From Aureimonas sp. AU20 (GTDB taxonomy: Bacteria > Pseudomonadota > Alphaproteobacteria > Rhizobiales > Rhizobiaceae): DNA of 64,000 nucleotides. The stretch spans positions 496,001 through 560,000 of the forward strand of contig NZ_CP006367.1 of assembly GCF_001442755.1 (NCBI RefSeq), written 5' to 3'. Shown here in pieces: positions 38,204 through 47,162 of the stretch. Each line of letters starts with the position of its first letter. The first letter of the stretch is position 1. A program made the translations under genes and the position numbers. The notes beneath the pieces were generated by a model, which was not told the DNA's origin, did not search any database, and saw nothing but the letters and a program-made list of their open reading frames with translations.

Positions 38204-38461
38204 ATGACAGGACGATCCGACGACCGGGAGCGCCGCGACGAGGCCGAGGCCATCCTGCGCCGCGTGCGCCAGGAGACCGAGCCGCAGACCGGGGTCGCGG
38301 CCGAGCGGATGGTGCTCGGCGCGCGGCGGCATTTCTGGGCGGGCGATGCCGACCCGGCCGATCGGATCGAGGTCTGGGGCACGCGCATCGGCCGGCTGGC
38401 GGGGCTGGCGGCCTTTCTCGTGCTCGCCGTGCTACTCGTCATCCAGCTTTTGGCGGAGTGA
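38204..38461 (+). CDS. small membrane protein, unknown function
   Basis: 85 residues. A charged N-terminal part (MTGRSDDRERRDEAEAILRR, with heptad-like spacing), then one C-terminal transmembrane helix (IGRLAGLAAFLVLAVLLVIQ). Tail-anchored topology with the bulk in the cytoplasm is inferred. No domain is recognised. It is divergent from lemA and lies 11 bases upstream of pdxY on the same strand, so co-transcription with pdxY is likely. The ribosome-binding site is weak (CAGG). Confidence 0.6.
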   Translation: MTGRSDDRERRDEAEAILRRVRQETEPQTGVAAERMVLGARRHFWAGDADPADRIEVWGTRIGRLAGLAAFLVLAVLLVIQLLAE

Positions 38462-38472
38462 ACCAAGCGTCC

Positions 38473-39372
38473 ATGTCCCAGGTCCCTCCCGCGTCGGGCG
38501 AAAAGCCGGCGGTCATTTCGATCTCGTCCCATGTGGCGCGCGGCACGGTGGGCAACCGGGCCGTGGTCTTCGCGCTGGAAACGCTGGGCTATCCCGTCTG
38601 GTCGGTGCCGACCGTGACGCTGCCCTGGCATCCCGGCCATGGCCCCTCGACCCGCATCGTGCCCGACCCCGAAACCTTCGCCGCCTTCATCGCCGATCTC
38701 GCCCGCGCGCCCTGGCTGGGCGAAGTGGGCGCGGTGATCTCCGGCTATTTCGGCGGCCCGGAGCAGGTGGAGGCGGTGGCCTCGCTGGTGGACGCGGTGA
38801 AGGCCGGCAATCCCCGCGCGCTCTATCTCTGCGATCCCGTGCTTGGCGATGGTGGGGCGGACGGCGCGGGCCGGCTCTACCAGCCGCGCCCGGTTCTCGA
38901 CGCCATTCGCGACAAGCTGATCCCGCGCGCCGACATCGCCGTGCCCAACCGGTTCGAGCTCGAATTCCTCACCGGCCTCGAATTCTCCGCCAATTCGCAT
39001 CTGGTGGAGGCGGCGAGCGCGCTCGGGCCGCGCTCGGTCGTCGTCACTTCCGCCTATCCCTTGCTGCGCGGGGGCATCGGCAATCTCCTGGTGGAGGATG
39101 ACGCGGCGATCCTCGCGGAGCATCGCTGCATCGAGGGCGTGCCGAACGGCTTGGGCGATCTGACGGGCGCGGTGTTCCTGGCGCGCAAGCTCGCCGGCCT
39201 TTCCGGCGAGAAGGCGCTGCAATCCACCACCGCCGCAGTGTTCGAGATCCTGGCCCGCACCACCAAGCGCGGCAAGGACGAGCTGACGCTGGAAACCGAC
39301 GCCGACAGCCTGAAGACGCCGATGGCCATGGTGCAGATCCGCCGCCTTGCCACGGGTGGCCGGCGGGCGTGA
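38473..39372 (+). CDS. pdxY: pyridoxal kinase PdxY/PdxK
   Basis: 299 residues, PfkB/ribokinase fold. It phosphorylates pyridoxal (B6 salvage) with ATP in the cytosol. Visible: VISISSHVARGTVGNRAVVF (the S-x-V-x-G-x-VGN substrate motif), GYFGGPEQVEAV, YLCDPVLGDGG, VPNRFELEFLTG, and the anion-hole motif NGLGDLTGAVFLA near residue 235, where the catalytic aspartate is Asp in GD. It follows the small membrane protein gene with 11 bases between them. A YggS-like PLP carrier is encoded at the start of the window. Confidence 0.93.
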   Translation: MSQVPPASGEKPAVISISSHVARGTVGNRAVVFALETLGYPVWSVPTVTLPWHPGHGPSTRIVPDPETFAAFIADLARAPWLGEVGAVISGYFGGPEQVEAVASLVDAVKAGNPRALYLCDPVLGDGGADGAGRLYQPRPVLDAIRDKLIPRADIAVPNRFELEFLTGLEFSANSHLVEAASALGPRSVVVTSAYPLLRGGIGNLLVEDDAAILAEHRCIEGVPNGLGDLTGAVFLARKLAGLSGEKALQSTTAAVFEILARTTKRGKDELTLETDADSLKTPMAMVQIRRLATGGRRA

Positions 39373-39559
39373 GCGGCGCGGCCTCCTCGTGAGGGACGCG
39401 ACTTTGCCGGCAAAGCGAAGTGATTGCTCATGTGCTCGGCAGAATGAAGTGAGCAGCGCCGTCTTCGTTGCCGGCGCTTTCAGCGCGGGGCCGAAGGGCT
39501 TTCTTCCTCTCTGCCGGGCTCTCGCGGCAAGGCTTTCTCCGTTGCCGGCGCAAGGCGAC

Positions 39560-39611
39560 GGAAACGCGACGTCGGCCCGGCCTGAACGGAGTCCCGAACA
39601 GTCTCGACCCT
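39560..39611 (+). repeat. right end of a dispersed intergenic element copy
   Basis: GTCGGCCCGGCCTGAACGGA (from 39570) then CCCGAACAGTCTCGAC follows the pattern of the copy B right end at 23761-23802. The rest of this 240-base spacer (39373-39559) is degenerate. It abuts the DUF429 start codon. Confidence 0.5.
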
Positions 39612-39612
39612 C

Positions 39613-40383
39613 ATGAGCGGCACCCGCGCCCTTGCGGGCGTCGATGGTTGTCGGGGTGGCTGGATCGCGGCGCTGGAACGGCCGGGCGAGGCGTGCGCGC
39701 TCCTCGTCGCGCCGCGCTTCGCCGATCTTCTCGCCGCCCTTCCGGCGGATGCGATCCTCGCGGTGGACATGCCGATCGGCCTGCCGGAGCGGATCGACGG
39801 GGCGGGGCGCGCCGCCGAGATCGCCGCCCGCCCGCTCCTGACGCCCGGCCGCCGCTCCAGCCTCTTTTCCATTCCCGCCCGCGCAGCGGTGGAAGCGGGG
39901 GCGGGGCCGTTCGCCGATGCGGCCGCGAGGGCGGACGCCTATCGGAGGGTTTGCGCGCGGGCTCGCGAGGCCTCCGAGCCGCCGCGCGCGGTCTCGATCC
40001 AGGGCTTCGGCCTGTTTCCGCGCATTCTGGAACTCGACGCGCTCCTGCGCGCCGAGCCCGCGCTGGCGAGGCGCGTCTTCGAAAGCCATCCCGAAATCGC
40101 CTTCGCCCGGCTGAACGGCGGCGAGGCCATGCGCCATTCCAAGAAGCGGGGCGGGCGGGTCCATGAGGAGGGGGCGGCCGAGCGCCGCCGACTGCTCATG
40201 GCAAAGGGCCTGCCGCCGGAGCTCCTGAGCGCCGCGCTTCCCAGAGGCGCCGGGGAGGACGACCGGCTCGACGCCTGCGTCCTTCTTCTCGTGGCGCGGC
40301 GGCTGGCGCGGGGGGAGGCGACCTCCTTGCCCGACCCGCCGGAGCGCGACGGCTTCGGCCTTCCGGTGGCGATCTGGGCCTGA
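39613..40383 (+). CDS. DUF429 domain protein, predicted RNase H-like
   Basis: 256 residues. The DUF429 order is complete: GVDGCRGGWIAALER, ILAVDMPIGLPE, RRSSLFSIPARAAVE, SIQGFGLFPRILELDALL, FESHPEIAFARLNGG, SKKRGG and EDDRLDACVLLLVARRLARG, ending GFGLPVAIWA. The fold is a predicted ribonuclease-H-like nuclease with acidic residues D (VDG), D (VDMP), E (ESHPE) and D (DDRLDA); biological substrates are unknown. The start is ATG 39613, right after an element end. Confidence 0.9.
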   Translation: MSGTRALAGVDGCRGGWIAALERPGEACALLVAPRFADLLAALPADAILAVDMPIGLPERIDGAGRAAEIAARPLLTPGRRSSLFSIPARAAVEAGAGPFADAAARADAYRRVCARAREASEPPRAVSIQGFGLFPRILELDALLRAEPALARRVFESHPEIAFARLNGGEAMRHSKKRGGRVHEEGAAERRRLLMAKGLPPELLSAALPRGAGEDDRLDACVLLLVARRLARGEATSLPDPPERDGFGLPVAIWA

Positions 40384-40932
40384 CCATTGGAGACGCTGGG
40401 GTGATGGCGTCTGACAAAATCTTGCGGGGTCGGCTGATCTGGTTCTTTCGCCATAGACTTCGCCGCGAAGGCTCGGTCCTGAGCCCTCGTCTCACATGAG
40501 CTTCGCTTCTCGCCCCGAACGAAAATCGTTCAGCCATCCTCTGCCTGAGGTTTCATCAGGCACTCTCAGTCCCGCGGTGGCTCAGTGAAGATCGGCCGCC
40601 TGCGTGGAGTGCCGGTCAGGTGACGGCGCGCTAGAGGTCTCGCCCGTCCGCAGGACGGGAGGCAGGATCGGCGGAGACTGGCCGATCGGGGCGACGATGC
40701 GAATGACGCCGCTCGTGCGATCCTTCAAGCCACCCCCTTCGAGCAGTTACGGGGCGGCGGCTGCGCTGCTCTCTCCACCAGCCCCTGACTCCTGCCCGGC
40801 GGATCGGGGCGGGGCCTGTCCATGCCCCATAGGAGTCTCTATGTGAGCACGTGCAAAAAAGGTTAGAGACGTTTCAAACCCAAGGCCTCGTGCTCCAAGG
40901 CGCGATGGCCCCCACCCCGCATGGAGCGCCCG
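40384..40932. other. 549-base intergenic region with element copy and a hairpin
   Basis: Bases 40464-40573 are a copy of the dispersed element's right half (GCTTCGCTTCTCGCCCCGAA, CGTTCAGCCATCCTCTGCCT, GAGGTTTCATCAGGCACTCT). A 7-bp inverted pair GTCTCTA/TAGAGAC (40835-40841, 40864-40870) lies about 65-100 bases before the carbonic anhydrase start. No gene is supported. Confidence 0.5.
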
Positions 40933-41697
40933 ATGTCCCTTCTGCCGACGCCTCTTCTCCAGGGTTACCGGTCCTTCGTGGAAGGCCGCTATCTCCAGGA
41001 AACGCAGCGCTACCGGACACTGGCGCGCGACGGGCAGACGCCCGAGACCATGGTGGTGGCCTGCTGCGACTCCCGCGCCGCGCCCGAGACGATCTTCGGC
41101 GCCGGGGCGGGCGAACTCTTCGTGGTGCGCAACGTCGCCAATCTCGTGCCGCCCTACAATCCCGACGGGGATTTCCACGGCACCTCGGCGGCGCTGGAAT
41201 TCGCCGTGCAGGCCTTGAAGGTCAAGCACATCGTCGTGATGGGCCATGGGCGCTGCGGTGGCATCAAGGCGGCGCTGGCGCCCGAGGCCGAGCCGCTGTC
41301 GGCGGGCGACTTCATCGGCAAGTGGATGAGCATCCTGGAGCCGGTGGCCGCCGCCGTCTCGGCCAACGAGCTCCTGACCTCGGGCGAGAGGCAGACCGCG
41401 CTGGAGCGCATCTCGATCCGCACCTCGATCGCGAACCTGCGCTCCTTCCCCTATATCGTCGAGCGAGAGGCAGCCGGCGACTTGTCGCTGCACGGGGCTT
41501 GGTTCGACATTTCCACCGCCGAACTCTGGGTCATGGACCCCGAAACCGGCGATTTCCAACGCCCGCTGGTCGATCTCGACCCCGAGCCGGCGGAAAGTAT
41601 CGCGACCGGCGATCCCATGCACAGGGCCGAGGGCCAGGGCGAAACGCTGGGCGGCGAGGGGCCGGGCGAGGACGCGCTGTCGGAAGGCGCCAACTGA
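40933..41697 (+). CDS. beta-class carbonic anhydrase
   Basis: 254 residues. It interconverts CO2 and bicarbonate with zinc. Ligands visible: the C-x-D-x-R motif (Cys44 in ACCDSR) and the H-x-x-C of MGHGRCGGIKAAL. The FGAGAGELFVVRNVANLVPP segment is characteristic. The C-terminal 40 residues are acidic and Gly-rich, longer than usual. I prefer ATG 40933 (MSLLPTPLL), with GGAG six bases upstream; ATG 40921 would add four residues. There is no signal peptide, so it is cytoplasmic. It is probably monocistronic. Confidence 0.93.
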   Translation: MSLLPTPLLQGYRSFVEGRYLQETQRYRTLARDGQTPETMVVACCDSRAAPETIFGAGAGELFVVRNVANLVPPYNPDGDFHGTSAALEFAVQALKVKHIVVMGHGRCGGIKAALAPEAEPLSAGDFIGKWMSILEPVAAAVSANELLTSGERQTALERISIRTSIANLRSFPYIVEREAAGDLSLHGAWFDISTAELWVMDPETGDFQRPLVDLDPEPAESIATGDPMHRAEGQGETLGGEGPGEDALSEGAN

Positions 41698-41999
41698 GAG
41701 CTTGGGACGCCAAGCCGGCGGGGAGCGGGCAACGATCTGGTTCGCCTCAGCTCCCCGCGATGGCTCGATCAAGGCGCCCTCGTGGACTGGGAATGACCCG
41801 AGCGTTCGACCCGGCCGGCTACATCCCGCCTTCTAAACCGTGCCGCGCCCTTGCGTGGCGGCACCGCCACAATTTACCGTGCAATTTAACGATTGGGCCG
41901 GCCTTGGCTTGCGAAACCGCGAGCCGGCCCCTTTTAACGATTGGAAACGGCGCGCGTCGCGAACGGCGTCGATGGCGGATGGACGAGGATCGGGCTGAC
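41698..41999. other. intergenic region before the omp19-like gene
   Basis: 302 bases. It contains the terminator at 41895 flanked by a 12-bp direct repeat TTTAACGATTGG (41885-41896 and 41933-41944), and presumably the omp19 promoter. Nothing else is visible. Confidence 0.5.
41895..41935 (+). terminator. rho-independent terminator
   Basis: GGGCCGGC (41895-41902) pairs with GCCGGCCC (41923-41930); an inner GGCTTGCG/CGCGAGCC partial pairing and a CTTTT tail complete it. It probably ends the carbonic anhydrase transcript about 200 bases downstream, or a leader. Confidence 0.6.
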
Positions 42000-42557
42000 A
42001 TGACCCATTGGACCAAGACCGGTGCGGCGCTGGCCGCGCTTCTGACCGTGGCCGGCTGCAACTCGGTCGCCCCCGGCATGGGTGGCCCGAGCATGGCCGG
42101 CAATTCCGGCATCGCGCCCTTGCGCGCGGCGCCGACCGGCCAGGTCTACGCCAACCAGCTTCCGCCGCCGCCCCCGCCGCCGGTCGCCCCCGCTTCGCAG
42201 ACCCCGCCCCCGGGCCAGACGCCGCCCGGCGCTGCACCTACCCAGGCCACCCCGCCGACGCAGACCGCCTCCGCCGCGCCCGTTACGCGCGAAGGGCTGG
42301 TGGGCGCCTGGCGCGTGTCCTCGGGCGGCGGCAACTGCCAGATCTTCATGGCGCTGACGCAGTGGACCGGCGGCTACCGCGCCGCGTCGCGCGGCTGCCC
42401 CGGCCAGGTGGCCGACGTCTCGGCCTGGGACGTGTCGGGCAATCAGGTCGTCCTGAAGGATTCGGGCGGCTCGACGGTCGCCACGCTCTCCAACGCCGGC
42501 GGCACGCGCTACGAAGGCACCACAAGCGGCGGCCAGTCCGTCAGCCTCTACCGCTAA
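42000..42557 (+). CDS. Omp19-like lipoprotein, AprI/Inh metalloprotease-inhibitor family
   Basis: 185 residues. Lipobox VAGC at the end of a signal peptide (TGAALAALLTVAGC). A proline-rich linker (PPPPPPPVAPASQTPPPGQT) leads to an Inh-type beta-barrel: LVGAWRVSSGGGNCQIFMAL, GYRAASRGCPGQVADVSAWD, NQVVLKDSGGSTVATLSNAG and a C-terminal GQSVSLYR. The two cysteines (GGGNC and RGCPG) match the family disulfide. Brucella Omp19 has the same design and inhibits host and bacterial proteases. I start at ATG 42000; an earlier in-frame ATG would add eight residues without a signal advantage. Confidence 0.85.
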   Translation: MTHWTKTGAALAALLTVAGCNSVAPGMGGPSMAGNSGIAPLRAAPTGQVYANQLPPPPPPPVAPASQTPPPGQTPPGAAPTQATPPTQTASAAPVTREGLVGAWRVSSGGGNCQIFMALTQWTGGYRAASRGCPGQVADVSAWDVSGNQVVLKDSGGSTVATLSNAGGTRYEGTTSGGQSVSLYR

Positions 42558-42600
42558 AGAGGTCTCGCGCGGCCGATCGAGTCGCGCTTGGGGCTTGCCG

Positions 42601-42647
42601 CGCCGCCGCGTCTCCCGCTTTCGGCGGATGAGGCGCGGCGGCGTTTT
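42601..42647 (+). terminator. terminator of the omp19-like gene
   Basis: A 14-bp stem CGCCGCCGCGTCTC/GAGGCGCGGCGGCG (one G-T pair) is followed by TTTT at 42644-42647. Confidence 0.75.
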
Positions 42648-42798
42648 GCCGTGCGGCATCGCGGATGCTAACAAGCGGGCCGAATAGAATGCCGGCTCAG
42701 GCGACGGGCCGGCAGGACGGTCCGGCCGCGCCCCGCATGGGCGCCCGCCACGCCGCCCGATCCAGGGGCGCGGGGCAGTTTCTTGAGGTTCATCCGAC

Positions 42799-43971
42799 AT
42801 GGCTGATGCGAAGCATTACGGCAAGCCGGGTTCCGAGCGCGGCCCGGTGCGCACCGAGCTGGAGCGGCGCGTGCGGGCCGGCGAGATGCAGCCCGATCCC
42901 ACCCAGGCCGATCTCGCGGACAAGCTGGATCGGCTCGGCGCCGAGCTGAAGCTTCAGGCCCTGCCGTCGAAATCCAGCGCGCTGAGCTGGCTGTTCGGCA
43001 AGAAGGAAAAGCCGCAGGCGCCGCGCGGGCTCTACATCCACGGCTCGGTCGGGCGCGGCAAGTCCATGATGATGGACCTGTTCTTCAAGCTCTGCCCCGA
43101 GCCGCGCAAGCGCCGGCTGCATTTTCACGAGTTCATGCGCGAGGCCCATGCGCGGATCAACGCGCACCGCGCCGCCGTGAAGGCCGGCGAGGCCAAGGGC
43201 GACGATCCGATCCCGCCGGTGGCCGAGGCGATCGCGGCCGAGGCGCGGCTTCTGTGCTTCGACGAGTTCACGGTGACCGACATCGCGGACGCCATGATCC
43301 TGTCGCGCCTGTTCGACGCGCTGTTCGCTCGAGGCGTCGTGCTTGTCGCCACTAGCAATGTCGCGCCCGACGATCTCTATCGCGACGGGCTGAACCGGCC
43401 GCTCTTCCTGCCCTTCGTGGAAACGCTGAAACAGCACGCCGAGATCTATTTCCTCGACGCGCCGACCGACTACCGGATGGAGACGGTGGAGGGCGAGAGC
43501 CTCTATGTCACGCCGCTCGGGCCGGAGGCGGACCGGCGCATGGACGCGCTCTGGCGCTCGATCCTTGCCGGCGGAGGGGAGGCGCCGGACGGGTTCGAGG
43601 TGGCGGGGCGGCGGGTCGCCGTGCCCCGCGCGGGCAACGGCGCGGCGCGCTTCGCCTTCGCCGACCTGCTGCAGCGCCCGCTCGGCGCCAACGACTACCT
43701 CGCTCTGGCGGCGCGCTATGATACGCTGATGCTGGAGGGGATTCCCGTTCTGAGGCAGGACCAGCGCAACGAAGCCAAGCGCTTCATCCTCCTCGTGGAC
43801 ACGCTCTATGATGCCGGGCGGCGGATCGTCGTCTCGGCCGCAGCGCCCGCGCACGAGCTCTACCGGGCCAGCTCCGGCACGGAGCTCTTCGAGTTCGACC
43901 GCACCATCTCGCGCCTTACCGAAATGCGCTCCGGCGACTATCTCGCGCGCGCCCAACTCAAGGCCGCCTGA
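42799..43971 (+). CDS. zapE: cell division protein ZapE (AFG1-like ATPase)
   Basis: 390 residues. AFG1/ZapE AAA-like ATPase; in Escherichia coli it acts with FtsZ at the late divisome. Walker A GSVGRGKSMMMDLFF near residue 80, Walker B LLCFDEFTVTDIADAMIL, sensor region LVATSNVAPDDLYRDGLNRP and the HFHEFMREAHARI segment are all clear. In rhizobia this gene precedes mdh and sucC; here it precedes sucC after a 572-base gap. It is cytoplasmic and membrane-peripheral. Start ATG 42799. Confidence 0.93.
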   Translation: MADAKHYGKPGSERGPVRTELERRVRAGEMQPDPTQADLADKLDRLGAELKLQALPSKSSALSWLFGKKEKPQAPRGLYIHGSVGRGKSMMMDLFFKLCPEPRKRRLHFHEFMREAHARINAHRAAVKAGEAKGDDPIPPVAEAIAAEARLLCFDEFTVTDIADAMILSRLFDALFARGVVLVATSNVAPDDLYRDGLNRPLFLPFVETLKQHAEIYFLDAPTDYRMETVEGESLYVTPLGPEADRRMDALWRSILAGGGEAPDGFEVAGRRVAVPRAGNGAARFAFADLLQRPLGANDYLALAARYDTLMLEGIPVLRQDQRNEAKRFILLVDTLYDAGRRIVVSAAAPAHELYRASSGTELFEFDRTISRLTEMRSGDYLARAQLKAA

Positions 43972-44543
43972 GTCGCTGAGATGCCCGGCCGCTTCTCCGC
44001 CCGCGTGGCTGTCCCCGCCGGCGCGGGGCAAGGGGAGGGCGGTGCCGAGGCTGGGCCGGTTTGGGTGAAAGAGGCGCTGGATGGGCCGTTCGCACGTGCA
44101 AATGCGAAAAAATTTCATTTGCTCCGCGTGGTCTCGGCTTTCCCGTTGTTAGCGCGGCGGTTTACCAATGACTTTTACGTAAGCCCCACTTGGTCTAACC
44201 GGTTGAAACTGCTCACCCCCGAAAAGCAGTGATTGCGCTTTGGGGAGAGGGACGGTAACTCAGCCGCCGACAACGGTCGCGAGGGAGCGCGATGCCGAAC
44301 CGGGACGGGCGCGCGCCGCCTGCCGCTTTGGCCGAGCCGATCCCGCCGCACCGTGGATGCGAAACGAGGCGTCATGGCGCGACTGCGCACGAACTGGATC
44401 GAGACCCGCCGCGCGGCCCGTGCCGCCGGTTCGTCGCGCTCCGCGCCCGGCTCTCTCCCAGCCCACCCGCAGCACCCGGCCTCCGGGCGGTCCCTCCTCC
44501 GGGCCGCAGACTGCACCGATCCCGCTCCCAACGAGATGATCCC
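43972..44543. other. zapE-sucC spacer, likely sucC promoter region
   Basis: 572 bases. No gene is found, and mdh, often present at this place, is absent. An AT-richer section 44095-44185 contains the inverted pair GCAAATG (44098-44104)/CATTTGC (44116-44122) and TTTACGTAA at about 44173. This is the best candidate for the promoter and an operator of the suc operon. The right part (44230-44540) is GC-rich without signals. Confidence 0.5.
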
Positions 44544-45734
<1,191 letters not shown>

Positions 45735-45743
45735 CGAGCCTCG

Positions 45744-45779
45744 TCGGAGCCAGCGTCGCGCCTGCGGCGTTGGCTCCGA
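45744..45779 (+). other. stem-loop between sucC and sucD
   Basis: TCGGAGCCAGCG pairs with CGTTGGCTCCGA (12 bp, one G-T pair) across 12 bases. No T-run follows. It may stabilise the sucC transcript end or attenuate read-through. Confidence 0.5.
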
Positions 45780-45972
45780 CTGGTGTCTGGTTCGGGTGGC
45801 AGGCGAAGGAGGAAGGGTGACAGGGGTTCGAAGCGACGGGCAGTCCCGCTGCGCTCACCCCAGGCAGACCCCCTTTCTCCCTTCGCGGCCGCTGGCATTT
45901 TCATCATTTTTGGCGCGACGATCGCGGTATCGTCGATGCGTCAACGCCGAAAGAAGAGATCGGAAACGTTGA

Positions 45973-46875
45973 ATGTCCATTCTCGTTGACAAGACCACCA
46001 AGATCATCGTGCAGGGCCTGACCGGCAAGACCGGCACGTTCCACACCGAGCAGGCGCTGGCCTATCACGGCACGCAGATGGTCGCCGGCATCCACCCCAA
46101 GAAGGGCGGAGAGACCTGGACCGGCTCGAAGGGCGAGAGCCTGCCGATCTACGCCACGGTCGCCGAGGCGCGTGACGCCACGGGCGCCAACGCCTCCGTG
46201 ATCTATGTGCCGCCCGCCGGCGCGGCCGACGCCATCATCGAGGCGATCGAGGCCGAGATCCCGTTCATCACCTGCATCACCGAGGGCATTCCGGTGCTCG
46301 ACATGGTGCGCGTCAAGGCTCGCCTGGAGAAGTCGAAGTCGCGCCTTCTCGGCCCCAACTGCCCCGGCATCATGACGCCGGACGAGTGCAAGATCGGCAT
46401 CATGCCCGGCTCGATCTTCAAGAAGGGCAATGTCGGCATCGTCTCGCGCTCCGGCACGTTGACCTACGAGGCGGTGTTCCAGACCACCAACGAGGGCCTC
46501 GGCCAGACCACGGCGGTCGGCATCGGCGGCGACCCGGTCAAGGGCACCGAGTTCATCGACGTGCTGGAGATGTTCCTGGCCGACGACGAGACCAAGTCGA
46601 TCATCATGATCGGCGAGATCGGCGGCGCGGCCGAGGAAGACGCGGCGCAGTTCCTGATCGACGAGGCCAAGCGCGGCCGCAAGAAGCCGATGGCCGGATT
46701 CATCGCGGGCCGCACGGCGCCCAAGGGCCGCACGATGGGCCATGCCGGCGCCGTCGTCTCCGGCGGCAAGGGCGACGCGGAATCCAAGATCGCAGCCCTG
46801 GAAGCGGCTGGCATCCGCGTCTCGCCTTCGCCGGCGCGCCTCGGCAAGACGCTGGTGGAAGTTCTCAAGGGCTGA
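45973..46875 (+). CDS. sucD: succinyl-CoA synthetase alpha subunit
   Basis: 300 residues. The CoA-binding Rossmann domain ([28 protein letters not shown]-like HPKKGGETW) and ligase domain. The phosphorylated active-site histidine is in the [20 protein letters not shown] block near residue 250. The [20 protein letters not shown] and [20 protein letters not shown] segments are typical. It pairs with SucC. It lies 238 bases after sucC, longer than usual, and 287 bases before sucA. The start at 45973 follows AGAAGAGATCGGAA. Confidence 0.97.
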   Translation: MSILVDKTTKIIVQGLTGKTGTFHTEQALAYHGTQMVAGIHPKKGGETWTGSKGESLPIYATVAEARDATGANASVIYVPPAGAADAIIEAIEAEIPFITCITEGIPVLDMVRVKARLEKSKSRLLGPNCPGIMTPDECKIGIMPGSIFKKGNVGIVSRSGTLTYEAVFQTTNEGLGQTTAVGIGGDPVKGTEFIDVLEMFLADDETKSIIMIGEIGGAAEEDAAQFLIDEAKRGRKKPMAGFIAGRTAPKGRTMGHAGAVVSGGKGDAESKIAALEAAGIRVSPSPARLGKTLVEVLKG

Positions 46876-46883
46876 CGCCATAT

Positions 46884-46928
46884 CCGATCCGGCCAAAGCG
46901 CGGTTTCGCCGCGTTTCGGCCGGATTGG
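46884..46928 (+). other. 20-bp stem-loop after sucD
   Basis: Bases 46884-46903 pair with 46909-46928 across a TTTCG loop with three mismatches or wobbles. No T-run follows. The downstream part of the spacer carries a right end of the dispersed element (47036-47073). Confidence 0.55.
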
Positions 46929-47035
46929 TCCGACAAGACGAAGCCGCGCGGCTGACCTGGCCCGCGCGGCCTTCGCGCAAGGTAAAGCCGGGTAAGAGTC
47001 CGGCTGGAAGTTCGGTGACGGAAAAGCCCCGCAAG

Positions 47036-47073
47036 GCCGACCCGACCGAGATTCCGAGCGGGCTCTTAGAGCG
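47036..47073 (+). repeat. dispersed element right end in the sucD-sucA spacer
   Basis: GGCCGACCCGACCGAG then ATTCCGAGCGGGCTCTTAGA follows the layout of copy B's right end at 23761-23802 (GGACCGACCCGACCGAG and TTTCCAAACAGGCTTCGAGA). It is partial. Confidence 0.5.
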
Positions 47074-47162
47074 TTCGAGTGAACGGCGAAGCGACGGACC
47101 TTCGCCCTTTTTCCATTCCAAGGAGACGGCGCCCGAAAAAGCGGGAGCCGCGTTTTCAAATC

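Noticed and set aside
40835..40870. GTCTCTA/TAGAGAC pair before the carbonic anhydrase gene as an operator
   Set aside because: Only seven bases with a 22-base loop; expected by chance at this length scale, so it is only mentioned within the spacer entry.
40851..41999. 5' extension of the omp19-like frame through the carbonic anhydrase gene
   Set aside because: Arg/Gly-rich shadow of the carbonic anhydrase; the lipoprotein signal peptide fixes the true start at 42000.
44171..44181. CtrA-like spacing TTTACC...TTTACG before sucC
   Set aside because: Two or more mismatches to TTAA-N7-TTAA; too weak to call.
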